Source: Caenorhabditis elegans
Lineage: Eukaryota; Nematoda; Chromadorea; Rhabditida; Rhabditidae
Length of the DNA: 64,000 nt
Assembly (NCBI RefSeq): GCF_000002985.6
Contig: NC_003279.8
Coordinates: 992,001-1,056,000 of the forward strand
Reading direction: 5' to 3'
This document shows positions 22,308 through 33,900 of the stretch, piece after piece. A program made the position numbers and the translations under genes. How positions within the stretch are numbered: position 1 is the stretch's first letter; each line of letters begins with the position of its first letter. Below the pieces are notes generated by a model that was given only the letters and a program-made list of their open reading frames with translations, had not been told where the DNA came from and ran no database searches.

Positions 22308-23203
22308 TATTATTCGCTTTTTCCCGATAAAAACTGGGGAAAATCAAGGATATTTGTGAGAAACTTGAAAAAAAAGAATTTATTTCGTAAAAATCCAATT
22401 CGTGGCGGGACCACAAAAATCTGTTTGAGCATGCGCCTTTAAATTTGTTTAAGAAATTGGTTACGGTAGAGAAATTTGTTGCGATTTTTCAGTGAAGCCT
22501 CGAGATTAAAGTGAGACTTAAAAAAAAAAATTTAATAATTAAATAATTATTTTTGGTACTTATTTTATTTTAAAAAAAGAAAAATGTATTGCTAAATAAA
22601 CAAAAAATAACAAAAAGTCTAATGTCGGGGTGAGACCACAGCAACCTTTTTGCCGATGCGCCTTTAACTGGATACTGTAGCAGGAAAAATCGATTTTTGC
22701 TGAAAAATCTGCGATCCTAAACGAAAAAATGCAATATAAATTGACGACAACTACTATTCAAATTTTTTCAGTAATAAAACCCTCAAACTTCACGGATTTC
22801 TGGCTTTCCTCATAAATTGAAATGGAAGAGTTTTCACCGAACTAGGCCAGGCCATATCTGGGGTAGATTTACGGCGCGTTGCGTGTCCAGTCACGGCTCG
22901 ATTTTAGTTGTAAAACTAAATCTTATTGTCCGTGTGAAGTACACGACTTTCCCACGCGTTGTCCGGCAGGAGATTGTCAATGGAGCGCAATAGCATATCA
23001 TTTTAAAAATATGGTTTTAAATTGCACTTTGAAATTCAATTCCTCCACTACCGCTCTTTGATCAGACTGAAACAGGCGCCGATGCAAGTTTCAAGATAAT
23101 CACCACTACTGATAACGAGGAAATCAACGAAAAAAGTGTGGCGCCACCAGCGCCTAACTATGTGCTATAAAAGGACCCATGTGATAAGGAAAAAGAAATA
23201 AAA
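22308..23203. other. Intergenic region, one truncated MITE
   Basis: AT-rich, with two GCGCCTTTAA motifs (22434 and 22668) of the kind seen in dispersed elements elsewhere in the window. No supported gene. Confidence 0.5.
22791..22989 (+). mobile_element. 235-bp MITE, right end missing
   Basis: Left end CACGGATTTCTGGC is intact. The core has CCAGTCACGGC instead of CGCGTCGCGGC, and the copy ends after GTCAATGGAGCGC. Confidence 0.82.
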
Positions 23204-23731
23204 TTATTTATTTTCACACTTGTATCCATTACACGTCTTGTCGTTGCCACAATCACCGTTGTCGAAACATTCGGCGCGTTCGAGGCGACGATCGTCGAAA
23301 TTCGGACCACTAAGCCCTGACGCTGGGTAGATCAAGCATATAATGAGAACCTGTAAAACAGAAGTTTTTGGGTTTGGGTCTCACCGCGAAACGCGCCTCA
23401 CGGATTTCTGGTCTCCCTCCTGAATTGAAATGGAAGAGTTTTTGCCGAACTAGGCCAGGCCATATCTGGGGTACATTTACGGCGCGTTGCGTGTCGCGTC
23501 GCGGCTCGATTTTAGTTGTAAAACTAAATGCATTTGTCCGGGTGGAGTACACGACACTTTCCCACGCGTTGTCCGGCAGGCGATTGTCAATGGAGCGCGA
23601 AAAATTCGATGAGGAAGGCCAGAACCCCGTGGCGCCTTGAAGTCTTGAAGTTGTTCTTTTTCCTCCGAAAAATCGATAAGCTATCGATTTTTTACACAAA
23701 AACTCACGATAAAAAGGAAGAGCTTCATCAT
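23204..23731 (-). CDS. Small secreted four-cysteine peptide
   Basis: Two exons on the minus strand, 23731-23708 and 23350-23204, splice in phase 0 to give 56 aa. A signal peptide (MMKLFLFIVLIICLIYPASG) is followed by a short mature part with four cysteines in the pattern C-x5-C-x5-C-x4-C (residues 36, 42, 48, 53). The pattern recalls EB-module or small disulfide-rich peptides, but no family can be named. The stop codon overlaps an AATAAA. The single intron holds a 235-bp MITE. The gene lies next to two saposin-like genes, also small and secreted, so a role in the gut or in defence is possible but unproven. Confidence 0.72.
23399..23631 (+). mobile_element. 235-bp MITE inside the intron of the small secreted peptide gene
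   Basis: Ends are CACGGATTTCTGGTC and CCAGAACCCCGTG. It accounts for two thirds of the 357-base intron. Confidence 0.87.
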
Positions 23732-23912
23732 TTCGGAAATTCTCGAGCTGGGAATATGACTTTTTCAAATTATTCATAATTTTTTTTTTCGAAAAATCTA
23801 TTTAAAAACGGGCCTCGGCCTCCACGCAGGATTTTTGTATAGAAATAAAAAATTGTTTGAATTCAAAATCCGCGTATTTAACAAATGCGACTGTGAATTA
23901 ACTAGTCTGACT

Positions 23913-24099
23913 CACGTTGTGTCAGGCTGTCCCATTACGGTTTGATCTACAAAAAATGCGGGAATTTTTCGGCCAGAAAAATGTGACGTCAGCACGTTCT
24001 TAACCATGCAAAATCAGTTGCGAACTCTACGTCTCTTCTCCCGCCTTTTTTGTAGATCTACGTGGATCAAGCCGAAATGAGACACTCTGACACCATGTG
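23913..24099. mobile_element. Palindromic MITE (CACGTGGTGTCAG family)
   Basis: Left end CACGTTGTGTCAGGCTGTCC; right end GAGACACTCTGACACCATGTG. It is inserted in reverse relative to the copy at 24704. Confidence 0.88.
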
Positions 24100-24409
24100 C
24101 TGACTCCGCCCACATATTGGTGAACCAGCTTCAACCGAAATCCACTTTTTCTATGATATTTGAAGCCTAAAAATTCAGTCAGTTTTCCACTCATTCCTTG
24201 TAACCTTTTTTGGTCTCAGCACGACTTAGAGTCAAGAAGATCATGTGCAGTGAAGCGCAATTGAAACATTCCTCAAATTTGACAACTGTGGGAAGTGCGC
24301 TCCATCGTAATTTGTCGGTGTTTTCCCAGTTTTTTTTCTTCAAATTGCCTTTAACAAAAATCCTTGTTGCAACCGCGCTCCAATGTGAATTTTCGTTTTT
24401 CCAGGTAAA

Positions 24410-25131
24410 ATGTTCGTCCGCACCGCCGTCGTCCTTCTGCTCGTCGCCTCCACCGCCTACACATTTGTAGCCCCACCATCACAAGCCACTCTGGCCTGTA
24501 TCACATGTGTGGCTACTGTCAAAGGTAGGGCCTTTCTCTCAAAAAAACGGGCGGCCCAGTATTTTTTTTAAAAATCAAGTGACAGTGATCACAAAAAATT
24601 CTAATTTCTACATTTTTGGACCAAAGCTTTCTTATTTGTCACGCGCGCCCAATTCGCGTTGTGCTCGGTGTTCGATGGAGCGCATTTGCACTACTTGCGT
24701 GACCAAGTGGTGTCAGAGTGTCCCATTTCGGTTTGATCTACGTAGATCTATAAAAAAATGCGGGAACTGATTTCGCATGGTTAAGAACGTGTTGACGTCA
24801 CATTTTTTCGGGGTGAAAAATTCCCGCATTTTTGGTAGATCAAACCGTGATGGGACAGTTTGATACCACGTGCGTGACTTGAGAAATTAGATTTCCGAAC
24901 AACATTTTTTTTCACAAAAAAAAATTTCCAGGAGTTGAAGCAAAGATGCTCCACGAAGGTGGAAACGTGGCGAAGCATGACGTGGATGCAATCTGCTTGA
25001 AGGAGGTCCCAACGCACTCTGCTGAGCACTTATGTGAGGAGTACGGAGAGCACGAAGTTGATGTGATGGTCACATTGATCAAGCAAGACGTCCCACCGAA
25101 AATGATCTGCCAGGAATTGCAAAAATGCTAA
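24410..25131 (+). CDS. Saposin-like secreted protein, copy A (with intron)
   Basis: Exons 24410-24524 and 24932-25131 give 104 aa. The N-terminus is a signal peptide (MFVRTAVVLLLVASTAYTF). The mature part has six cysteines at 30, 33, 60, 73, 98 and 104, in the CxxC...C...C...C...C layout of saposin-B folds. Nematode saposin-like (SPP) proteins interact with lipid membranes and some kill bacteria, so that is a family-level expectation. A TTTTTCCAG precedes the ATG by five bases, typical of a trans-splice acceptor. An AATAAA occurs about 25 bases after the stop. The phase-1 intron contains a palindromic MITE. Copy B, 2.4 kb downstream, is the same length with no gap. Confidence 0.88.
24704..24872. 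mobile_element. Palindromic MITE inside the copy A intron
   Basis: Left end CAAGTGGTGTCAGAGTGTCC; right end GGACAGTTTGATACCACGTG. It makes up about 40% of the 407-base intron. Confidence 0.88.
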
Positions 25132-25199
25132 TTTTGAATGAAATTTCTGGTTTTTACAATAAAAAATTTTTTACTTAAAACACTGTTTCCCACTCATTT

Positions 25200-25422
25200 C
25201 ACGGGGTTCTGGCTTCCCTCATAATTTGAAATGGAAGAGTTTTTGCCGAACTAGGCCATTTTGGCTGTAGATTTACGGCGCGTTGCGTGTCGCGTCGCGG
25301 CTCGATTTTAGTTGTAAAACTAAATGTGATTTGTCCGTGTGGAGTACACGACTTCCCCAGTCCGGCAGGCGATTGGCAATGGAGCGCGAAAAATTCAATG
25401 AGGAAGACCAGAGTGCAGTGGA
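25200..25422 (+). mobile_element. 235-bp MITE with inverted-type left end
   Basis: The left end reads CACGGGGTTCTGGC, which is the sequence normally found on the complement of the right end. The segment holding GGCCATATCTGGGG is deleted. Confidence 0.82.
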
Positions 25423-25711
25423 GCGAATTTGCAATGTTCTTAAAACTTAAATTTCTTTACAATTTGAGTGATGATTCCGTGACTTCTTATCAATTTTCAA
25501 CATCAAGAACTTTCAGGCGGACTGATAATAAATCATTGAATTCCTGTGTGTGCTTTTGCGTCACTCTCAATTCCGTTAACTATTTGGCGCCGCCCGACTT
25601 TTTTTTTCAAATTTCTGATAAAATATGGGCGGCGCTAAGAGTGGAAAATTGGTATAAATTGAACAGTATTAGTTGTCATTTTTCATCATTTTCAGTAGTT
25701 TTTTCTTTTGT

Positions 25712-25952
25712 CACGGATTTCTGGCTTCCCTCATAAATTGAAATGGAAGAGTTTTTGCCGAACTAGGCCATTTTGGCTCGGCCATATCTGGTGTAGATTT
25801 ACGGCGCGTTGCCTGTCGCGTCGCGGCTCGATTTTAGTTGTAAAACTAAATGTATTTGTCCGGGTGGAGTACACAACTGTCCCACGCGTTGTCCGTCAGG
25901 AGATTGTCAATGGAGCGCAAAAAATTCAATGAGGAAGGCCAGAAACCCTGTG
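25712..25952 (+). mobile_element. 235-bp MITE, full length
   Basis: Ends are CACGGATTTCTGGC and GGCCAGAAACCCTGTG. The core reads TTGCCTGTCGCGTCG. Confidence 0.87.
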
Positions 25953-26289
25953 TTTTGTAGATCAGAAGATGCCATTTTGGATATTATTTCGTATATCAAG
26001 ATTCCCGAAAAAATGGGCGGGGCTTGAACATTCCCACTTTTTGGGGATTCCGTGTCTACCGATTTCGAATTCTCATAGTTTTCAATTTTCGGGTCTTGAA
26101 GCGAAATTTCGACAATTTTTACTTGTTTAAACAATTTTACTTTTTCGAAAACAATTCGACCCGACCGCAAGAAAACGCGCTCCATTGAGAAATTGGTTTT
26201 GAAAAAGTCGGTTTTTTTCTGATTTTCACAGTTTCATCTAAAAACCTCCCAACTTTTCTCAACCGCGCTCCAATGCAAATTCTTCCAGA

Positions 26290-26463
26290 CACGTGGTGTC
26301 AGAGTGTCCCACTTCGGTTTGATCTACGGAGATCTACAAAAAAACGGCAGAGTTCTCAAATGATTTCACATGGTTAAGAACGTGTTGACGTCACATTTTT
26401 TGGGCAAAAAATTCCCGCATTTTTCGTAGATCAAACCGCGATGGGACAGCCTGACACTACGTT
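26290..26463. mobile_element. Palindromic MITE (CACGTGGTGTCAG family)
   Basis: Left end CACGTGGTGTCAGAGTGTCC; right end GGGACAGCCTGACACTACGT. Confidence 0.88.
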
Positions 26464-26842
26464 CCAGAAAATTTTATTCTATTTAAAAATTGAGAATAAT
26501 CGAGAATTATTTAGCTGAAAATTTTTTTTAAACGTTTTTTTAAATTAAACTTTTTAAAATTGACATAATAAGAAAATTCGTTGCCACTTTTTTCAACGTT
26601 TCTCCCAAATTTTGTCGCAACCGAGCTCCAACGGAAAAGTCAATTTCCCACCCATTCCTTGTCAATGGAGCGCAATTGACACATTCCTCAAGTTAAAGAA
26701 TTCGAATATTTGAGCTGCGGGAAGTGCGCTCCACCGTACTTTGTCGGAGTTTTCCCAGTTTTTCTTCAAAAATTTCCCTTCAAAAAAAATTCCTTGTCGC
26801 AACCGCGCTCCAATGTGAATTTTCGTTTTTCCAGGAGGTAAA

Positions 26843-27157
26843 ATGTTCGTCCGCACAGCCGTCGTACTTTTGCTCGTCGCCTCCACCGCCTACACATTTG
26901 TAGCCCCACCATCACAAGCCACTCTGGCCTGTATCACATGTGTGGCTACCGTTAAGGGTCTCGAGCCGAAAGTGCTGGCCGAGGGAGATGCGGTGGCCGA
27001 GAAAGAGGTGGCCGCGTTGTGCATGAAAGAGGCGCCGACGCCGGCTGCCGAGAAGGATTGTGAGCAATATGGAGATGAGGAGGCCGCGATTATTATCGAT
27101 TTGATCAAGAAGGACGTTCCACCAAAGACTATTTGCCAGGAATTGAAGAAATGCTAA
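26843..27157 (+). CDS. Saposin-like secreted protein, copy B (intronless)
   Basis: A single 104-aa reading frame. The first 38 residues, through ATLACITCVATVK, are identical to copy A, and the mature region diverges. It carries the same six cysteines (30, 33, 60, 73, 98, 104). The mature part is more acidic and alanine-rich (GDAVAEKEVAALC). The ATG follows TTTTTCCAGGAGGTAAA, a probable trans-splice acceptor. About 190 bases of 5' flank are also recognisably shared with copy A, so the pair arose by tandem DNA duplication rather than retroposition. AATAAA occurs about 50 bases after the stop. Confidence 0.9.
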   Translation: MFVRTAVVLLLVASTAYTFVAPPSQATLACITCVATVKGLEPKVLAEGDAVAEKEVAALCMKEAPTPAAEKDCEQYGDEEAAIIIDLIKKDVPPKTICQELKKC

Positions 27158-27251
27158 TTTTTTGGGAATTTTTTTTTTTTGAAAATATTTTAAAATTTTA
27201 AAAAATCATAATAAAAAGTTCAAAAGTTTTTTTTTCGAAAAAAAAATTTTT

Positions 27252-27447
27252 TCGCGCTCCATTGACAATCTCGCCCGCCGGACTGGGAAAGTGTCGTGTA
27301 CTCCACACGGACAAATACATTTAGTTTTACAACTAAAATCGAGCCGCGACGCGACACGCAACGCGCCGTAAATTTACCCCAGATATGGTGGCCTGGCCTA
27401 GTTCGGCAAAAACTCTTCCAATTTATGAGGGAAGCAAGAAATCCGTG
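27252..27447 (-). mobile_element. 235-bp MITE, one end lost
   Basis: Reverse orientation. It starts within CGCGCTCCATTGACAATC and ends GCAAGAAATCCGTG, so the GGCCAGAACCCCGTG end is missing. Confidence 0.8.
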
Positions 27448-27914
27448 TAAAGTTTTTCGGAAAGGAAAAAATGTGTTATTTTGAAAATTTTCGAAAATTT
27501 TGAATAAAAAATTATAATAAAATTTATTTTTTGCGAAAAAAAATTTTCTGATAAAAAACATCGGTTTTGTGAGAAAACGCGCTCTACTGGAAGTTTTTTT
27601 CGAAAATTTTCGAAAATTTGAATAAAAAATCATATTTTTCAGATAAAAAAGGGTTTTTTTTCCAGGAAGAAACATTTTTCCAATATGTTTTTTTATTTTT
27701 TCGGAAAAAAAATTTTCTGAGCAACTTTTTTTTTTGAAGTTTTGCTACCCACGCGTGGTTTCTGGTTAAAAATTTTTTTTTAAAGATTTTTTGGAAGAAA
27801 TTTGAAAAAAAAAATCATGAAAAGTTCAAGTTCAAAATTTTAATTTTAAAGAGAATAATAACAAATCCAACAGAAACAACACACACACTAAAACTATCTT
27901 CTCTCTCTACACAA

Positions 27915-30900
27915 TTACAAATCATTATGATACTTGGCGTGGCCGACTCCGTCACGTTCCAGCTTCTTGGCATGAAGCCAAGCCGGCAGCTTCTTCTTGT
28001 TCTCCACGTAGTCAGTGTCCACCCATTTTGGTTCCTGAAATGTTAGGAAATAAAGTTTGAATGCAGTTTTTGAATTTTCAAAATATTTTGAATTTTCAAA
28101 ATATTTCCGTAATTTTTTTTTGGACGTGGTGTTGTGACAGAGTGTCTCATTGCGGCTTGATCTACGTAGATCTACAAAAAATGCGGGAGAAAAAGAGACG
28201 CAGAGTTCTAATCTGATTTCGCATGTTTTTGGGCGAAACATTCCCGCATTTTTTTGTAGATCAAACAGTAATTGGGCCGCATGCATGACACCACGTGGGA
28301 CTTTCGAAATTTTAAAAATAAATCCTAAATTTGGAAACTTTTTAATTGGGAATTTCGGGAAAAAATTCAATTAAATTGGAAAAAATCACGTATTTTGATT
28401 TTTTTGGAAATTTTTGTATTTTCTTCGGAAAAATATTTAAAAATTTCTTTTAGAACTTTTAATTTTAAAAAAAGTTTTTGACAAATCATAGATAGATTAC
28501 ATAGATAGATATAGATTTGTCAAAAACTTTTTTTTAAATTAAAAGTTCTAAAAGAAATTTCAAAATATTTTTCCGAAGAAAAAACAAAAATTTCCAAAAA
28601 ATTCAAAATACGTGATTTTTTCCAATTTAATTGAATTTTTTCCCGAAATTCCCAATTAAAAAATTTCCAAATTTAGGATTTATTTTTAAAATTTCGAAAG
28701 TCCCACGTGGTGTCATGCGGCCCAATTACTGTTTGATCTACAAAAAAATGCGGGAATGTTTCGCCCAAAAACATGCGAAATCAGATGAGAACTCTGCGTC
28801 TCTTCTCCCGCATTTTTTTTGTAATTTTTTCAACAAAAAAAGTCGGAAACGTTCGATTTTCCTCTGGCCAAATATTGCGGGTCTCGCAGAGATTTTGCGC
28901 CAAATTTTCGATTTTCCTGTTTTAAATTCGGATAAAAACACTAAAAATACACAACATTTTCAGCCCATTTTCAAGTTTTTTACAAAACAAATATTTAAAA
29001 ATCCGCTATATTTTATATAGTCTATAAGGAAAAAAATGACTGGAAGAATTTTTCTGCCAAACTCTCAAAAATTTGAATTTTTGAGTGATGATTCCTTTCG
29101 TATTTCAACATTTTTATTTTTCCAACGAAAAATTGGAAATTTTCAAATTTTTAATGAATTCCTTAAGTTTTAAATTCTTTTTAATTACAATTCACTCATT
29201 TTTGTTAAATTATGGAATTTTTTCGAAAAACGAAAAACAACGAAAAATCGGAAATTTTCTTCTTTTTTTTTGATTTTGCGGCAATCTTTCCGAGCAAATT
29301 TTCAAATATTTTACAAAAAATTCGTAAAATTTTCACTTTTTTGGAATTTTTTTTTTATTTGGAAAAAATCCAAAAATTAATTTTTTCCTGAATTTTCGCA
29401 TAAATTTTCGAAATTCCTATCTTTTTCCAATTATAAGAGGTCATAAAGCATTGCATTTCAACTACTGATAAGAGTTGTGTGGTTCCGGGTGGATTCTTTT
29501 GTCGTTTTCAGAGAAAAAAAAACGATTTTTTTTGTTGATTTTTGATTCCTACGGGTTTGCTCTTTGGAGCATTCTAGTTAGTTTTCGGTGGGGAATTATC
29601 AAAAATAGGCTTCTTATCACCAAGAAACATGTACAGTACCATTTTTCGGGTCTCGTCACGATTTTACCAAGTTTTCGGGGATTAAAAAAAAATTTTTTTT
29701 TTGAAAAAACAGTTTTAGAGTCATTTTTTGTGATTTTTTCAGCAGCAGTTTTTCTGAATTTTTTAGCAAAAAAAAATGTGAGAATCCACTGAAAAAATGC
29801 GTAAAACAACAAAATTTTCTATTTTAAAATGTTTTCCGGCGGCGAATTTTTTCTCGAAATTTCGTAGAAAAATCGTTTTCCAGCAAATTTCCAGAGCATG
29901 TTCGATTTTGCAGAAAAAATCTGAAAATTTAGATTTTTCAGGTAATTTACAGTGTTTTAAAGTCGATTTTTCGGCGTTTTTTTTTCAGATTTTGAAAACA
30001 AATTTCAGAAAATAATCGGTTCAAAGCACAGAAAAATGCACTCAAAAAAAAAATGAAAAATGATGTGAATTTCCTTGTTTTAGGGGTCATTTTTACAAGA
30101 TTTTAAGTGAAAAATTGCCGAGAAATCCTAGTTTTTCCTTTTTCCGTGTAGAAAAAAAACAACGATGTTTTATGATTTTTCCTGCTGATAAGCCCGGAGT
30201 ACTGTAGCTCGCTCCTGATGGTTTGCTCTTGGCTCTTTGGAGCATTCTAGCCGCCCGCCGTATTTCGGCGGAAAATTATCAAAATAGGCTGCTTCTTATC
30301 ACTGGAAAATGTGTGATACGAGGTGTAGCGTATAAATTATCCGAAAAAAAGCTTTGAACAGATTATTTTCTGAAATTTGTTTTCAAAATCTGAAAAAAAA
30401 CGCCGAAAAATCGACTTTAAAACACTGTAAATTACCTGAAAAATCATAATTTTCAGATTTTTTCTGCAAAATTGAACATGCTCTGGAAATTTGCTGGAAA
30501 ACGATTTTTCTACGAATTTTCGAGTAAAAATTCGCCGGAAAACATTTTAAAATAGAAAATTTTGTTTTACGCATTTTTTCAGTGGATTCTCAAATTTTTT
30601 ATGCTAAAAAATTCTGAAAAACTGCTGAAAAAATCACAAAAAAATACTATAAAACAGTTTTTTCAAAAAAAAAATGTTTTCTTCGTTTTTTTCTCTGAAA
30701 ACGACAAAAGAATCCACCCGGAACCACACAACTCTTATCAGTAGTTGAAATGCAATGCTTTATGACCTCTTATAATTGGAAAAAGATAGGAATTTCGAAA
30801 ATTTATGCGAAAATTCAGAAAAAATTAATTTTTGGATTTTTTTTCAAATAAAAAAAAATTCCGAAAAAGTGAAAATTTGACAAATTTTTCGAGAAATCCT

Positions 30901-33900
30901 AGTTTTTCGTTTTCCGTGTAGAAAAAAAAACGATGTTTTATGATTTTTGGCTGATAAGCCCGGAGTACTGTAGCTCTATATTACGCTCTCTGAATTTTTG
31001 GGTCTCGTCACGATTCCTGGGAAAATACCGAACTAACTACGAAAAATTTAGTTTCTCCTCTTTTTTTCATATTTTTTAACAATTTTTTTATTAAAAATTT
31101 TCAAAATTCTCAAATTTGTCAACTATTTTTGTTCTATTTTTTAAATATGTTTTTTTTTTGACAAAATTAATATTTTTAAGCAATTTTTCGGTATTTTTTA
31201 CAAAAGTTTCAAAAAAGTAATAAAATTTCTAATAATTTTCAGAAAAGTCTGGAATTTGTGATTTTTTAGGCGATTTACACAGAAAATATGAAAAATTTCA
31301 CAAAAAATCTCGAAAAATTTGCAGAATTTTTAACACATTTTTTGGCGAAATAAGCCCCATTTTTTTAAGGGATTTTCAGATTTTTAAAAAGTTTCAAAAT
31401 TTACAGAATAAATTACAGTTTTTCTAACATTTTCTCGAAAAATCTCGCAATTTTCCGAGTTTTCGGTCATTTTTACGCGATTTTAGGTTGAAAATTGGTG
31501 AAAAATCCAAATTTCCAGGTCAATTTCTACCTTAACATAATCCAATTTCATTTTTTTAAAGAATTTTTCACTAAAGTTGCAAAAAAGTATGAAAAAATCT
31601 GGAAAAAAAAATTTCATATAATTTACAGAGAAAAATGAATACTTCGCATCTTTTGGCGAAATAAGCAATTTTTTAAGGGATTTTCAGATTTTTAAAAAGT
31701 TTCAAAATTTTCAAAATTTACAGAAAAAAATGTGCAATAAAATGTTTTTTTTTCCAGATAAATTACAGTTTTTTAAATATTTTCTTGGAAAATCTCGCAA
31801 TTTTCCGAGTTTTAGGTCATTTTTACGCGATTTTATGTCAAAAATTGGTGAAAAATTTTTTTTTTCCGAATTTTCAATTTTCCACAGGTCAATTTCTACC
31901 ACCTTAACATAATCCAATTTCACTTCTGCCAATCTTTTTTCAAGCATCTCTTGCTCGACTTCTTTCGGATCTCGATACATATCCAAATACAAATCGAATG
32001 GCTGCGGTTTTTCGGGAAATTCTCGTTGAGCCGGCTTCAGAGCCGGTCTGTGCTCATATTCGTAGAGTGGTGACGTCATTCCGAGCCCGTGAAGAGCCAT
32101 TTTGACACTATTGTCGTAGGAAGTTTGGAAGAAACGGATTGCCGACGGCGTGATTGTGGCCTCGTGTTTTTTGTAGAATTTCGAGATTTCATGGATTCGG
32201 GTGTCCAGGGAGTTTCTGGAAAAATATTTATTTATTTTGTTTTTTTTTCCCCTTGAAAATGGCTTAAAATTTGGATTTTTTGGGCTCTTTTAGGCCTTGT
32301 TAGGCCAAAAAAAGACTAAGGTTCGCCGAAACGTAATTTTCAAAAAAAAATTTTTTTTTAATGAGAAATGGCTTAAAATTTAGATTTTTTGGGCTCTTTT
32401 TTTTTTTTTTTTTTTTTTTTCGGCTAAAAAATGAATTTGCGCGTCAGATGTGATGCAATGATGACTGTGAGGTTCACCGACACTGAATGCATCATATTTG
32501 ACGCGCAAAAACACTGAAATTTGGGTTTCTTGTAGGAAAAATGGGTCAAAACTTGAATTTTGGAGCAATAATTGAAAAATATTGATTTTTTTTCAGATTT
32601 TTTACAGAAAAATGGGTCAAAATTTGATTTTTCGAAATTTTAATCGCAAATTTTCGAAAATTAATGATTTCGACTGTTTTTTAGGTGAAATTTCAGAAAA
32701 AATTGATTTTTCGCTTGAAAACACCTAAAAATTCGGATTTTTGGGCTCTCCTAGGCTAAAAAATGATTTTGCGCGTCAAATGTGATGCCCCTGGTGACTG
32801 TGAGGTTCACCACCGAGACTGAATGCGTCACATTTGACGCGCAAATACATTTTTTAGCCTAAAAAAGCCCAAAAAATCTCGAATTTACAGGCGTTTTCAA
32901 GCAAAAAATCAATCATTTTCCCTGAAATTTCCCCTAAAAAACAGTCGAAATCATTAATTTTCGAAAATTTGCGCGTTTTTTTTTTAATTTCGTAAAATTT
33001 CGAAAAATCAAATTTTAAGTCATGTTTTCTGTTTAAAAATCTGAAAAAAAAATCTTTAATTTTTTTCAATAATTGCTCCAAAATTCAAGTTTTGACTTTT
33101 TTTTTCCGACAAAACACCCAAATTTTAGGGTTTTTGCGCGTCAAATATGATGCATTCAGTGTCGGCATCACATTTGACGCGCAAATTCATTTTTTAAAGT
33201 AAAATCATCGTCCAAAAATCTCGAATTTTAAGCCATTTTTCGTTTTCAAAAAATTATTTTTTTTGCGTTAAATTACGTCTCGGCGAATCTCAGTCTTTTT
33301 TCGGCCTAAAAAAGCCTAAAATAGCCCAAAAAATCCGCCGATTTTTTCAACTAAAACACTGCAACTTTTTCCTCACGAGGGACGAGGAAAAGTGGTTTCT
33401 AGGCCATGGCCGAGGGGCCGACAAGTTACAGCGGTCATTTATCTTGCTTTGTTTTCCGCCTGTTTTCTTTCGTTTTTCACAGCTTTTTCCCGTTTTTTCT
33501 TATTAAAACTGATAAATAAATATTTTTTGCAGATGCTAAAACAACTTCCAAGTAAAAAAAATTATGTATTCAGTCGGCAAGCAGCGGTGAAAGTGGGCAA
33601 TGTAAAATGATGGATTACGGGAATACAAAACCTAAACTTTTTCTGAAACATGATACACATACTGCTTAAATGCTGAGACTACCTGATTTTCATAACGAGA
33701 CCGCTGAAAAAGTTTTGAGATTTTCAAAATTCAACTTTTTTGGTGAAAAAGTAGAGATTTTCGCACAAAACGTTGAATTTTGAAAATCTCAAAACTTCTT
33801 CAGCGGTCTCGTTATGAAAATCAGGTAGTTTCAGCATCTAAGCAGCATATGTATCATGTTTCAAAAAAAGTTTAGGTTTTGTATTCCCGTAATCCATCAT

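Larger units (their letters stand above)
25423..26642. other. Spacer between the two saposin-like genes
   Basis: It holds one 235-bp MITE, one palindromic MITE and several solo GCGCTCCATTG phrases. No supported exon. Confidence 0.55.

Noticed and set aside
32400..32420. Long T run near 32400 and A run near 37949
   Set aside because: Homopolymers of this size are common in nematode introns and carry no further signal here.
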